Positions 28,332-37,475 of a stretch of 64,000 nucleotides of DNA are shown piece after piece. The position numbers and the translations under genes were made by a program. Within the stretch, counting starts at the first letter, position 1. Each line of letters begins with the position of its first letter. Origin of the DNA: F-183 sp964627455 (GTDB lineage: Bacteria > Acidobacteriota > Terriglobia > Bryobacterales > Bryobacteraceae); assembly GCA_964627455.1 (NCBI GenBank), contig CAZVKC010000039.1, forward strand, positions 9,458 to 73,457, given 5' to 3'. Under the pieces are notes generated by a model. That model made no database searches. It was not told the DNA's origin and saw only the letters and a list, made by a program, of their open reading frames with translations.

Positions 28332-28801
28332 TACGCCGGCACCTCCGTGGCCACAGGCGCGGCAAACGGCTGCGAAAACCAGAATGCCTCGGATGTAGCG
28401 CCATTCGTACGATAGAGTTCCAATCTCTCTTTCCCCTCTTCGATGGTCGGGACCCGCCCGGCCGGGATCCACCACAGCGCATACCCCGGCTGCGACGGCT
28501 TCTCAAACCACTGCGCGCGCTTGCGAAAGAACTGCACATGCTGCGTCTGATAGGTGAACGCCCGAAGCGATTCAACGGACTCCCACACCGACATATTCGC
28601 AATCACCAGCGGATCTTCGTTGTAGGCCAGGTCCGTCGCGTTGCCGGATAAATCGCTCTGCCAGCGCCACACGAATCCCGGCGACGCCTCGGCGAGAGCA
28701 TTGATGGTGGTGAGATTCTCGACAAATTCCCGCATGCGGGGGTCATCGAGCGGCGCAACCATGCGCGCGATATTGATTTGAGCCAGATGATACATGGTCA
28801 C
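28331..28801 (-). CDS. DUF3291 domain protein
   Basis: 156 residues, no signal. YHLAQINIARMVAPLDDPRM, the strand PGFVWRWQSD, IANMSVWESVESLRAFTYQT and WWIPAGRVPTIEEGKERLE match the DUF3291 family, a dimeric alpha-beta-barrel fold related to heme-degrading and monooxygenase-like proteins. No enzyme activity is known for the family. The start overlaps the cupin gene stop by 4 bases, and the stop overlaps the start of the next gene by 1. Confidence 0.85.
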   Translation of the reverse strand: MTMYHLAQINIARMVAPLDDPRMREFVENLTTINALAEASPGFVWRWQSDLSGNATDLAYNEDPLVIANMSVWESVESLRAFTYQTQHVQFFRKRAQWFEKPSQPGYALWWIPAGRVPTIEEGKERLELYRTNGATSEAFWFSQPFAAPVATEVPA

Positions 28802-29175
28802 TGAGCCGGTACGGATGCAGGCGCGCCCTTCTCTTTCACGAAAAACACGAGGATCTTCGCAGGCTTCGTATCGCTCGCATTGCGCGACACAGAATGGATG
28901 TCGTCCGGCGACTCGTAGAAGGTCTCACCGGGTCCCAGGGTCATTTCCTTGCCGCCTTTGACGGCCATCACGACGCTGCCTTCCAACACATAGACGAAGG
29001 TCGACGCATTGTGGCGGTGCGACGCGGACTTCACACCCGGCGGATACTCGACCACAAGCATCATCCCTTCCTTACCCGGGATCCCCTTGAGGTCCTTCGT
29101 CATCAGCGGCGTTGCCTTGGTTTGGGCCAACAAAACCGAGGCGCTGAACAAGAGCATTCCCTGGATTAAGCGCAT
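28798..29175 (-). CDS. Exported cupin-domain protein
   Basis: 125 residues with a signal peptide to about residue 18. One cupin barrel: SASHRHNASTFVYVLEGSVV is motif 1 with two His and a Glu, and PGETFYESPDDIHSV is motif 2 with the final His. These residues should bind a metal. Small exported cupins of this kind are common in Acidobacteria and their substrates are unknown. First gene of the four-gene operon; its start lies 38 bases from the divergent ABC ATPase gene. Confidence 0.85.
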   Translation of the reverse strand: MRLIQGMLLFSASVLLAQTKATPLMTKDLKGIPGKEGMMLVVEYPPGVKSASHRHNASTFVYVLEGSVVMAVKGGKEMTLGPGETFYESPDDIHSVSRNASDTKPAKILVFFVKEKGAPASVPAQ

Positions 29176-29213
29176 GAATTCAATGCTAACTCCGGATCGG
29201 CTACGCTGGTGAG

Positions 29214-30005
29214 TTGACCACCACGAATACCCCGCTGCTCGAATTCCGCAACGTCACTGTTTTTCGCGAATCCCAGAAGGCGCTGGACCGCGTCACACTC
29301 CAGATCCAGGAAGGCGAACACATCGCCATCCTGGGACCCAACGGATCCGGCAAATCCACGCTCATTTCCACCCTCACGCGCGACTGCTATCCGTACCTCG
29401 GCGACATGGACTGGACCCTCCGCATCCTCGGCCGCGACCGCTGGCACATCTTCGAATTGAAGTCCATGATGGGCATCGTCACCAATGACCTGATGCTCGC
29501 CTGCCGCCGCGACTACACCGTGCGTGAAATCGTTCTCAGCGGCTTCTTCTCGAGCATCGGCATCTGGCCGAACCACACCGTCGAACCCTACATGATCGAG
29601 AAGGCGAACGAGGTGATCGAACTTCTCGAGATCACGCACCTCGCCGACCGGCTGATGTGCGAAACCTCATCCGGCGAAGGCCGCCGGGCCGTGATCGGAC
29701 GCGCGCTGGTCAACGATCCCAAGGCCGTGATCCTCGACGAACCCTCGACCAGCCTCGACCTGCGAGCCATGCGCGAGTTGCGGGACATCATGAGCAAGGT
29801 CGCAAAGACCGGCAAAAGCCTGATTCTCGTGACCCATCACGTCGACGAGATCATCCCGGAAATGGAACGCGTGATCTTCATGAACCACGGCCGGATCGTG
29901 AAGGACGGCCCCAAGGCGGAGGTCCTCACAGCGGCCAATTTGTCGGAACTTTTCGGCGTCCCGGTGGAACTCGCCGAACGCGACGGCTACTACAACTGCT
30001 GGTAG
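29214..30005 (+). CDS. Lone ABC transporter-type ATPase
   Basis: 263 residues with a TTG start. Walker A GPNGSGKST, Q loop, signature SSGEGRRAVIGRALV, Walker B VILDEPSTSLD and switch His in VTHHVDEII. The LSTGEG-type signature and the tail RIVKDGPKAEVLTAANLSEL resemble ModF/YlmA-like ATPases. No permease or binding protein is nearby, so it may serve a membrane partner encoded elsewhere or act as a soluble ATPase. It lies 50 bases upstream of the dehydratase gene in the same direction. Confidence 0.9.
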   Translation: MTTTNTPLLEFRNVTVFRESQKALDRVTLQIQEGEHIAILGPNGSGKSTLISTLTRDCYPYLGDMDWTLRILGRDRWHIFELKSMMGIVTNDLMLACRRDYTVREIVLSGFFSSIGIWPNHTVEPYMIEKANEVIELLEITHLADRLMCETSSGEGRRAVIGRALVNDPKAVILDEPSTSLDLRAMRELRDIMSKVAKTGKSLILVTHHVDEIIPEMERVIFMNHGRIVKDGPKAEVLTAANLSELFGVPVELAERDGYYNCW

Positions 30006-30055
30006 TCTCTCCGTGATACAGTCACATCGAATCCAAGCAGTCGACCCTCGAAGAC

Positions 30056-31864
30056 ATGACACTCGATTCCATTCTTGATTCCGGCGCGAATCCGGCCGAA
30101 CTCTACGACATCCGCAGCAAGGTCCCGGGACCCAAGGGCTCGCTGCCCATCACCGCCGACATGCTGCTGCACCGTCCCTCCGGCGACCTTTTCGGCTGGA
30201 CCCAGAACGCCGGCATGGGCTGGGATCCCTCGAAGCTCGCGGGCCAGGAATTCCTCATTCTCTCGACCCACGGCGGCATCCGCGCCGAAGACGGCACGCC
30301 GATCGCACTTGGCTATCACACAGGCCACTGGGAAGTCGGACTCCTCATGCAGGAGGCGGCGCACGAACTGAAGTCCCACGGCGCGGTGCCGTTCGCCGGC
30401 TACTGCACGGATCCCTGCGACGGACGTTCGCAGGGCACCACGGGCATGTTCGATTCGCTGCCTTATCGCAACGACGCCGCCACCGTNNNNNNNNNNNNNN
30501 NNNNNNNNNNNNNNNNNNNNNNNNNNNNNNNNNNNNNNNNNNNNNNNNNNNNNNNNNNNNNNNNNNNNNNNNNNNNNNNNNNNNNNTGCCAGTTCCTCGG
30601 CACTGCCGCCACGGCGCAAGTCATCGGCGAAGCCCTCGGCATGTCGCTGACGCATTCCGCGCTCGCACCCTCCGGACATCCGATCTGGCTCGACATGGCG
30701 AAGCGCTCAGCACGCGCGATGATTGCGCTGCAGGCCAAGGGAATCAACATGCGCGACATCCTCACCGGAGGCGCGCTGCGCAACGCGATGACGGTCCACG
30801 CGGCTTTTGGAGGTTCGACCAACCTCATCATCCACCTCGCTGCCATTGCGTATCACGCGGGACTTCCCCGCCCCAGCGCCGAGGATTGGAACCGGATCAA
30901 CCGGCAGGTCCCGCGGCTGGTCGACGCGCTCCCCAATGGACCTCGGCATTTCCCCACCGTCCAGGTCTTCCTCGCCGGCGGCGTACCCGAAGTGATGTTG
31001 CACCTCCGCAACGCAGGACTGCTCGACCTTGACGTGGTCACCGCGTCTGGCGAAACGCTCGGCAAGATGCTTTTCTGGTGGGAATCCTCGGAACGCCGCG
31101 CCAAACTCCGCGAACTGCTGCGGACCCGCGACGGCGTGGATCCCGGCGACGTCATTATGAGTCCGGAAGAGGCCGGCAAGCGCGGGCTGACCTCCACCGT
31201 CTGCTTCCCCCACGGCAACATCGCGCCGCAGGGTAGCGTGATCAAATCCACCTCGATCGATCCGAGCGTGGTGGACGCCGACGGCGTGTATCGCAAGGTC
31301 GGAACCGCCAAAGTCTTCCACACCGAACCCGACGCGATCGCCGCAATCAAGAACAAACAGATCGAGGCCGGCGACATCCTGGTGCTCGCCTGCCGCGGAC
31401 CGATGGGTTCCGGCATGGAGGAAACCTACCAGCTCACCTCGGCTTTGAAGCACCTGCCATTCGGCAAGCACGTCGCGCTGATCACCGACGCCCGGTTCAG
31501 TGGCGTGTCGACGGGCGCCTGTATCGGCCACGTGTCACCGGAAGCCCTCGCGGGTGGACCACTCGGCAAGATCCAGGACGGCGACATGATCGAGATCATC
31601 GTTGACCGTAACAACCTGGAGGGCTCGGTAAACCTCGTCGGATCAGATGGATACAAATTCGGCGCCGCAGTTGGAACGAAAGTGCTCAAAGCGCGTCCAT
31701 TGAGAAACGATCTCAAGGCCGATGCGAATCTCCCCGAAGACACCCGGCTCTGGGCCGCGCTGCAGGATATCGGCGGCGGCGCCTGGGGCGGTTGTGTCTA
31801 CGATACGGAGAAAATCCTCCAGGTGCTGGAAGCCGGCAAGCGAGCCATGGGCCTCATATCCTGA
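30056..31864 (+). CDS. YjhG/YagF-type sugar-acid dehydratase (IlvD/Edd family), gapped
   Basis: 602 codons as drawn, including the 100-N gap. The start LYDIRSKVPGPKGSLPITAD and RPSGDLFGWTQNAGMGWDP, the DPCDGRSQGTTGMFDSLPYR segment, CQFLGTAATAQVIGEALG and the end DTRLWAALQDIGGGAWGG are specific for the YjhG/YagF branch, which dehydrates aldonic acids such as xylonate to 2-keto-3-deoxy acids. The family needs an iron-sulfur cluster; one Cys is in DPCDGR, one directly after the gap, and one should lie within it. From memory of E. coli YjhG about 90 residues are missing, so the gap should be near 275 bases. Its stop shares a base with the next start. Confidence 0.9.
   Translation: MTLDSILDSGANPAELYDIRSKVPGPKGSLPITADMLLHRPSGDLFGWTQNAGMGWDPSKLAGQEFLILSTHGGIRAEDGTPIALGYHTGHWEVGLLMQEAAHELKSHGAVPFAGYCTDPCDGRSQGTTGMFDSLPYRNDAATXXXXXXXXXXXXXXXXXXXXXXXXXXXXXXXXXXCQFLGTAATAQVIGEALGMSLTHSALAPSGHPIWLDMAKRSARAMIALQAKGINMRDILTGGALRNAMTVHAAFGGSTNLIIHLAAIAYHAGLPRPSAEDWNRINRQVPRLVDALPNGPRHFPTVQVFLAGGVPEVMLHLRNAGLLDLDVVTASGETLGKMLFWWESSERRAKLRELLRTRDGVDPGDVIMSPEEAGKRGLTSTVCFPHGNIAPQGSVIKSTSIDPSVVDADGVYRKVGTAKVFHTEPDAIAAIKNKQIEAGDILVLACRGPMGSGMEETYQLTSALKHLPFGKHVALITDARFSGVSTGACIGHVSPEALAGGPLGKIQDGDMIEIIVDRNNLEGSVNLVGSDGYKFGAAVGTKVLKARPLRNDLKADANLPEDTRLWAALQDIGGGAWGGCVYDTEKILQVLEAGKRAMGLIS
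30487..30586. other. Assembly gap (100 N) inside the dehydratase gene
   Basis: Exactly 100 N. Comparison with the protein family suggests the true missing stretch is nearly three times longer and holds a cluster-binding Cys. Confidence 0.99.
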
Positions 31865-32721
31865 TGATTTTTCTGCCAGTTCTGCTGCTGGCAATGGCGC
31901 CGGCGGCAGCGGACCAGTTCGCGGAACTCCCCAGCGGGGCGAAAATCCACTACACGGTGGAAGGCGAGGGTCCGGTGTCGGTGGTGGAAATCCACGGCTG
32001 GGCCTGCAACGCAACCTTCTGGCGGTTGCAGGCCCCGGCGCTGATCAAAGAGCAGTATCGGGTGATCTCGATCGACCTGCCGGGACACGGGCAAAGCGAT
32101 GCGCCGAACGGCGTCGATTACACGATCGAGTACTTCGCACAGGGCGTGACGGCGGTGCTGAAACATGCCGGCGTGACCCGTGCGGTTCTGATGGGACACA
32201 GCATGGGCGTACCCGTCGCCGTGCGCGTGTTCCGCGACAATCCGGCGATCGTCGACGCGATCGTGGCGCTCGACGGTCCGATCTGGAAGGTCAAACGCAC
32301 CACGCCACAGCCCTGGCTAAAGGACATGCAGCGCGACTACCGCAAAGTCGCGACGGGATTCATCGAGTCGATGTTCGTCACCAACACGCCGCTCTTCGTC
32401 CGGGCGGAGATCAAGCGCAAGATGCTGCTCACGCCGCCGCACGTCGGCATCAGCGCGATGCAGGTGATGGGCGCGTCGGACGTCTGGTTGAAGGGTCCGG
32501 TGCGGATCCCCGTGCTGGCCGTGGTCGCGACACGGCGGGCCACGAAATACGACGACCGCAAGCGGCTGCATCAGGATGTGTTTTCCAACCTGCAATACGA
32601 GTTTTGGGGCGAGGCCGGGCACTTCCTGATGATGGAGCAGCCGGACCGGTTCAACAAACTGTTGCTGGGGTTCCTGCACAGTGTGCCGGGCCTTCACAGC
32701 ACAACAACCGCAACTCATTGA
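31864..32721 (+). CDS. Exported alpha/beta hydrolase
   Basis: 285 residues from ATG 31864, which overlaps the dehydratase stop by one base (TGATG). Signal peptide to about residue 17. HGWACN is the oxyanion strand, GHSMG the nucleophile elbow, and the catalytic His is probably in EAGHFLMMEQP; the acid may be Asp or Glu between strands 6 and 7. The substrate is unknown. The translational coupling with the dehydratase suggests a shared role, for example lactone or ester opening before sugar-acid use, but export of one partner argues against a direct pathway. Confidence 0.87.
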   Translation: MIFLPVLLLAMAPAAADQFAELPSGAKIHYTVEGEGPVSVVEIHGWACNATFWRLQAPALIKEQYRVISIDLPGHGQSDAPNGVDYTIEYFAQGVTAVLKHAGVTRAVLMGHSMGVPVAVRVFRDNPAIVDAIVALDGPIWKVKRTTPQPWLKDMQRDYRKVATGFIESMFVTNTPLFVRAEIKRKMLLTPPHVGISAMQVMGASDVWLKGPVRIPVLAVVATRRATKYDDRKRLHQDVFSNLQYEFWGEAGHFLMMEQPDRFNKLLLGFLHSVPGLHSTTTATH

Positions 32722-32775
32722 TTTATCAAAGGCTTACATTTCGGCCAGAGGAGTGCATCAGATGAGGACGGCAGT

Positions 32776-34026
32776 ATGTTCCGGTTGATTCTCGTCACAC
32801 TCGCGATGGCGGCCGCACTGATGGGCCGCGAGATTTCCCGAAACGCGGACCCGGCGGATAACGTCAACTCGCGTTACACGGTGGAAAGCGTGGAGGTCCT
32901 GGGTGTCCCCAAGACCCGCCTCAGCCGCACCGTGCGGGAAAGGATCGACAAGCTGGTTGGCACGAAGTACGACACGCTGGCTTTGTCCGGTCTGGTCTGG
33001 AAGATTCGCGAGGAAGTGCGCGCCAAACACATCAACGTGCGGGTCGGGCGTGGTTTGAAGCCCGAGCACCTGGCCGTACGGTTGGAAGTGGAAGGCCGCC
33101 GCGATAAGAGTTTCGACGTGACAGCGCCCAAGTTCGGATATCACTCGCGCCAGGGTTTGTCGGGGTCGGTGGAAGGCGTCATCAACGCCGGAAGCTACCT
33201 GCGGCTGGCGGGCGGGTATACGAACGACGGCGATCTGTTGCTCGAACGAATGCAGGGGTTCCACGGGCGTGCGGAGGTCCGGCTTCCGAACGCGATGGTT
33301 CCGATGGCGCTGAAGTTCCGATATGCGTCGTTGAACCAGTCGTGGGATCCGGCCTTGGCGGGCCTCGGGCGCCGCTACGGCAATCGCGAAATCTTCGAAC
33401 CTGGGGCGACGATTCAACTGGCGCGTGGTCTGGATTGGACCGCGGGTGTGAACATACAGCGACTGAGCAGTATCAGGAGCAGTACCCCCACCATGGCCGC
33501 GCCTCAAGCTGAAGCCTCGAACGCCGTCGTCAATACTCTGCGCTACCGGCGGCAATTCGAGGGGACGGGAGCCCATCATCAGGAGTTGGAAGCAGGTTAC
33601 GATCTGCGCGCGGCCACCAAAATTCTCGCCTCGGACTACGTTTATACACGGCACACGCTGACGTCAGCGTTCACCTTTGTTTCAGGACGGCATGAAGTGC
33701 GGCTTGCCGCGCTGGCCGGGTTCCTCAACGGTGATGCCCCGTGGTACGACCGCTATGTCCTCGGCAACTCGCAAACTCTGCGCGGCTACAACAAGTTCTC
33801 CATTGCGCCGCGCGGCGCCAGCCGCATCGCCCACGGGAGTATCGACTATCGCTGGCGTTTGCTCCAGGCGTTCTATGATGCAGGATCCATCGACACGCAT
33901 ACCGCGACTGCGCTGCAAAGCGCCGGTGTCGGGATCCGAAAAGACAACATGCAGTTGGCCGTGGCGTTCCCGCTGCGCGCCAGCGGCCGCATCGATCCGA
34001 TTTTCCTGATCGGGGTTAACTTCTGA
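32776..34026 (+). CDS. Omp85-like outer-membrane beta-barrel protein
   Basis: 416 residues, signal peptide to about 16. Residues 30-115 form one POTRA-like domain (YTVESVEVLGVPKTRLSRTV). The rest is amphipathic beta strands of a barrel, with the Omp85 lid-loop motif LRGYNKF near residue 340 and a C-terminal Phe (IGVNF) as the usual barrel signal. BamA has five POTRA domains, so this is a short member, nearer to the single- or few-POTRA TamA/ShlB-like group. It would sit in the outer membrane and move or insert proteins or lipids. Its stop overlaps the next start by one base. Confidence 0.85.
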   Translation: MFRLILVTLAMAAALMGREISRNADPADNVNSRYTVESVEVLGVPKTRLSRTVRERIDKLVGTKYDTLALSGLVWKIREEVRAKHINVRVGRGLKPEHLAVRLEVEGRRDKSFDVTAPKFGYHSRQGLSGSVEGVINAGSYLRLAGGYTNDGDLLLERMQGFHGRAEVRLPNAMVPMALKFRYASLNQSWDPALAGLGRRYGNREIFEPGATIQLARGLDWTAGVNIQRLSSIRSSTPTMAAPQAEASNAVVNTLRYRRQFEGTGAHHQELEAGYDLRAATKILASDYVYTRHTLTSAFTFVSGRHEVRLAALAGFLNGDAPWYDRYVLGNSQTLRGYNKFSIAPRGASRIAHGSIDYRWRLLQAFYDAGSIDTHTATALQSAGVGIRKDNMQLAVAFPLRASGRIDPIFLIGVNF

Positions 34027-34751
34027 TGGCATACCCCGGCTCCCCCCCCACCGGCGCACCTAGGGACACGCCGGAATGTCCCAACCATCCCCCCTTCTGC
34101 TCTGCCGGATCTTCCGGATGTCTACCCCCCAATGCGCGCATTGCAACACGCAAGATTCTGCTGCCGAAGTACTTTGCGCTAGCCTCTCTCGCATGCTTCT
34201 GCGGTGGATTCGCCCTCGCCATCGTCACCCAGGACCTCTATATTTCCCGCCAGGACGACCAGATCCGCATCGCCGCGCCCCGCACGCACTTCCTCGCCGG
34301 CAAAGCTCTCGACCGGATCCGCGACGGCAACACCGTACACTTCGACTTCCAGGTCACCCTCGCCTCCGGCGCACAACAGAATGTCGTACATCGCATCGTC
34401 GAACGCTTCGCCGTGTCCTACGATCTCTGGGAAGAACGCTTCTCCGTGACCCGACTGCGGACCCCGCGCAAAGGCGCGGCTCACCTTTCCACGCAGGAGG
34501 CCGAATCCTGGTGCCTCAACAATCTGGCCCTGTTTGCCCCGCGCGACGTCCGCGACAAACCGATGTGGGTGAAACTCGAGATCCGCGCCGAGGATCCGAT
34601 GCAACGCGGTCCCGGCCCACTGTTCACCGACCCCGGCGTGAACCTGTCGTCACTGATCGAAATCTTCAGCCGCCCGGCTTCGAAAACCCAGGCCTCGTGG
34701 ACTCTCGAATCCGGACCCGTCCAATGGGGGGACCTCAAGCAGGGCTCGTAG
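34026..34751 (+). CDS. DUF4390-like membrane-anchored protein
   Basis: 241 residues. A transmembrane helix lies near 50-67. The following region, DDQIRIAAPRTHFLAGKALD, VHFDFQVTLASG, ERFAVSYDLWEERFSVTRL, fits DUF4390, a family that precedes NtrY/NtrX genes in betaproteobacteria; the same order is found here. The first 45 residues are rich in Pro and Cys, use codons unlike the rest (CCC, CTA, AGG), and cover two short inverted repeats, so the true start may be further in at a non-standard codon. ATG 34026 is the only ordinary start before the membrane helix. Probably periplasmic and tied to the kinase. Confidence 0.72.
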   Translation: MAYPGSPPTGAPRDTPECPNHPPFCSAGSSGCLPPNARIATRKILLPKYFALASLACFCGGFALAIVTQDLYISRQDDQIRIAAPRTHFLAGKALDRIRDGNTVHFDFQVTLASGAQQNVVHRIVERFAVSYDLWEERFSVTRLRTPRKGAAHLSTQEAESWCLNNLALFAPRDVRDKPMWVKLEIRAEDPMQRGPGPLFTDPGVNLSSLIEIFSRPASKTQASWTLESGPVQWGDLKQGS

Positions 34752-34754
34752 CCG

Positions 34755-36116
34755 ATGAACCTCCGCGCCCGTCTCATCCTCGCCTTCGTGGCAGCGACCG
34801 TACCGCCCGTCGCGCTCACCTGGTGGACCTCCGTCAGCCTGCTCGACCATTCACTGTCTCTCGCGCCTCATCGCGAACTCGACGAAATGTCGAAATCCCT
34901 CGAAAAAACAGGTCGCGAAGTCTATCAGCGCGCCCGCCTGCGCCTGACGGAAGACGTCGCCGCGGGGCGCATTGAACCCGCACGCGTGCTGCAACCCGCG
35001 GACCTGCGCGACTTCTGGGAATCCGGCCACGACATCGAATTCGTCCTCGCGGAATCCGGCAATAAGCTCGAACTTCGCAAGCGCCTGGCGAACAGCATTC
35101 AGGTCTTCGAAGCGGACCTCGGCGACGTCAACCTGCACAAACTCACCGAGCAATACACGCAAGCCCGCGCGCTGCTGCAGTCGAGCCGTGAACGCGATCT
35201 GCGCCGCGGCTTTTCCTACACGTTTCTGCTCATCGCAGCCATCCTCTGGACGGCAACGCTCGCCGCGCTCATCTGGTTCGCCAACCATCTCACGCGTCCC
35301 GTGCGCGATCTCACCGGCGCCCTGCACCGAGTGGCAGCAGGCGACTTTTCCGTCCGCATCCCCAACAACGGCCGCAGCGACGAACTCGGCGTCGCCATCG
35401 GAGCCTACAACGAGATGGCCGAGAAGGTCGAACAGTCGCGAGAGAAGCTGGTCCACGTCACGCGCCTATCGAGCTGGCAGACGCTCGCCCGCAAAATGGC
35501 GCACGAACTCAAGAACTCGCTGACGCCGATCCGCCTGACGATGGAAGAGATCGCCGTGCGGTATCCCGATGACGACTTCGTCGAACAGGCATCCGCAATT
35601 GTCGTCGACGAAGTCACCGCGCTGGAGCGGCGAGTGCGCGCGTTCTCGAAACTCGCTTCGGAACCGCCCGTGCAACTTGCGCCGCTCGACGTGAACAGCC
35701 TGGTCGAAGAACGCGTGTCGTTCCTGAAGTCCGCGCACCCGGAGATTCGCTACGAAGTCGCGCTGGCCGATGAGAAGCCGGAAGCCATCGCGGATCCGGA
35801 TCTCGTGCGCGGCGTGCTCACGAACCTGCTCGAGAACGCGGCCCAGGCCGCGGGCGAAGGCGGATCGGTGATCGCGACCACCTGGCGCAAGAACGGAACG
35901 GTGTTCGCCGAGGTCCACGACAACGGCCCGGGGTTGCCGGAACCGGTCCGCAACGCGCTCTTCGAACCCACCATTTCCTTCAAGAAAGGCGGCATGGGAC
36001 TCGGCCTTTCCATCGCCCGCCGCGCTGCCGTCCTCTGCGGCGGCGACCTCGCGCTGATCGAGAGCAAACTCGGCGGCGCGGCGTTCCGATTGACGCTTCC
36101 CACCCACCACTCATGA
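34755..36116 (+). CDS. NtrY-like sensor histidine kinase
   Basis: 453 residues. Membrane segments near 7-27 and 155-177 enclose a periplasmic domain of about 125 residues; a HAMP domain follows (RPVRDLTGALHRVAAGDFSV). The H box is ARKMAHELKNSLTPIRL with His250, the NtrB/NtrY type of H box (HELKNPL-like) rather than the OmpR-paired type. N box TNLLENAAQAA, G1 DNGPGLP and G2 GMGLGLSIARR are present. It starts 3 bases after the DUF4390 gene and overlaps the regulator gene by 4, so it must be the cognate kinase of the sigma-54 activator. Confidence 0.94.
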   Translation: MNLRARLILAFVAATVPPVALTWWTSVSLLDHSLSLAPHRELDEMSKSLEKTGREVYQRARLRLTEDVAAGRIEPARVLQPADLRDFWESGHDIEFVLAESGNKLELRKRLANSIQVFEADLGDVNLHKLTEQYTQARALLQSSRERDLRRGFSYTFLLIAAILWTATLAALIWFANHLTRPVRDLTGALHRVAAGDFSVRIPNNGRSDELGVAIGAYNEMAEKVEQSREKLVHVTRLSSWQTLARKMAHELKNSLTPIRLTMEEIAVRYPDDDFVEQASAIVVDEVTALERRVRAFSKLASEPPVQLAPLDVNSLVEERVSFLKSAHPEIRYEVALADEKPEAIADPDLVRGVLTNLLENAAQAAGEGGSVIATTWRKNGTVFAEVHDNGPGLPEPVRNALFEPTISFKKGGMGLGLSIARRAAVLCGGDLALIESKLGGAAFRLTLPTHHS

Positions 36117-37474
36117 AACGCATCCTGATCGTCGACGACGAAGAGAACATCGGACGCTCCTTGAAGTTGATCCTCGAGCGCGAAGGATACGCGGTCAGCA
36201 CCTGTCACACGCTCGCCGAAGCCCGCGCGTACTCGACCGCCGTCGATGCCTACATGCTCGATTTGCGCCTGCCCGACGGCCACGGCATCGACCTGCTCAA
36301 GGACCTGCGCGCCACCACCAACGCGCCGTTCATCATGATCTCCGGGCACGGCACAATCGCGGATGCCGTCGAGGCGACTCGCGCCGGCGCCTTCGATTTC
36401 CTCGAGAAACCGCTGTCTCGCGACAAGGTGCTGCTCACGTTGCGCAACGCGCTCGACAACTCGAACCTGCAGCAGGAAAATGCAAAGCTCAAGGAACTCG
36501 CGGCGTCGAGTCCGCTCTCAGGCGGCAAGGCTCGCATGATCGGAACCTCGCCGGCATTCCAGCGCGTCCTCGAACAGGCGACGCTCGCCGCACGCTCCGA
36601 CGCACGCGTGCTGCTGATGGGCGAATCCGGCACCGGCAAGGAACTGCTCGCCGCGCACATCCACGACAACAGCCCATTTGCGAAAGGCGCGTTCGTCAAA
36701 GTGAATTGCGCCGCGATCCCGACCGAACTCATGGAGAGCGAACTCTTCGGGCATGAGAAAGGCGCGTTCACTGGCGCGACCTCGCTGCGGCGCGGCAAGT
36801 TCGAACTCGCCGACGGCGGCACGATCTTCCTCGACGAAGTCGGCGACCTGCACGGCGGATCGCAAGCGAAACTGCTGCGCGTGCTGCAGGAAGGCGAGTT
36901 CCACCGGGTGGGCGGCGAACAGCCGATCCGTGTGAATGTGCGCGTCGTATCCGCCACAAATCGGGACCTGCAGGACATGGTCGCGGACCAGAAGTTCCGC
37001 GAGGACCTCTACTATCGCCTCTGCGTCTTCCCCATCCGCGTACCCTGCCTGCGCGAACGCCCCGGCGACATCCGCGCGCTCGCCGATTACTTCCTCGACG
37101 ACTTTTGCCGCCGCAACGGCTTCAAGCCTCGGACCCTCACGGCCGACGCGATCGACGCGCTCACGCGCTACCACTGGCCCGGCAACATCCGCGAACTCCG
37201 CAACGCCGTGGAGCGCATGGCGATTCTCTCCACCGGATCCGGCGATCTCATCGACATCGAGACCGTTCCCGTCGAGATCCGCATGCACCGGCCCAACGCG
37301 TCGACGTCGAATCTCCGCGAAGCGCGCGATTCCGCCGAGCGCGACCACATTCTCAAGGCGCTCGAAGAGACCGGCTGGAATGTATCTTCCGCCGCCCGCA
37401 CGCTCGGCATGGAGCGTACCAACCTCCACAAGCGCATCAAATCCCTCGGCCTCCGCCGCGGCCCGCTGCAGTAA
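36113..37474 (+). CDS. NtrX/NtrC-family sigma-54-dependent response regulator
   Basis: 453 residues. Receiver domain with phospho-acceptor Asp50 in YMLDLRLPDG and Lys99 in FLEKPLS. The AAA+ domain has Walker A GESGTGKE (170-177), the sigma-54 contact loop GAFTGA (217-222), Walker B GTIFLDEVGDL and arginine-finger region. The Fis-type helix-turn-helix at the end (NVSSAARTLGMERTNLHKRI) binds DNA; this ending is typical of NtrX. Phosphorylation by the NtrY-like kinase should let it open sigma-54 promoters such as the one at 47525-47540. Confidence 0.96.
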   Translation: MKRILIVDDEENIGRSLKLILEREGYAVSTCHTLAEARAYSTAVDAYMLDLRLPDGHGIDLLKDLRATTNAPFIMISGHGTIADAVEATRAGAFDFLEKPLSRDKVLLTLRNALDNSNLQQENAKLKELAASSPLSGGKARMIGTSPAFQRVLEQATLAARSDARVLLMGESGTGKELLAAHIHDNSPFAKGAFVKVNCAAIPTELMESELFGHEKGAFTGATSLRRGKFELADGGTIFLDEVGDLHGGSQAKLLRVLQEGEFHRVGGEQPIRVNVRVVSATNRDLQDMVADQKFREDLYYRLCVFPIRVPCLRERPGDIRALADYFLDDFCRRNGFKPRTLTADAIDALTRYHWPGNIRELRNAVERMAILSTGSGDLIDIETVPVEIRMHRPNASTSNLREARDSAERDHILKALEETGWNVSSAARTLGMERTNLHKRIKSLGLRRGPLQ

Positions 37475-37475
37475 A

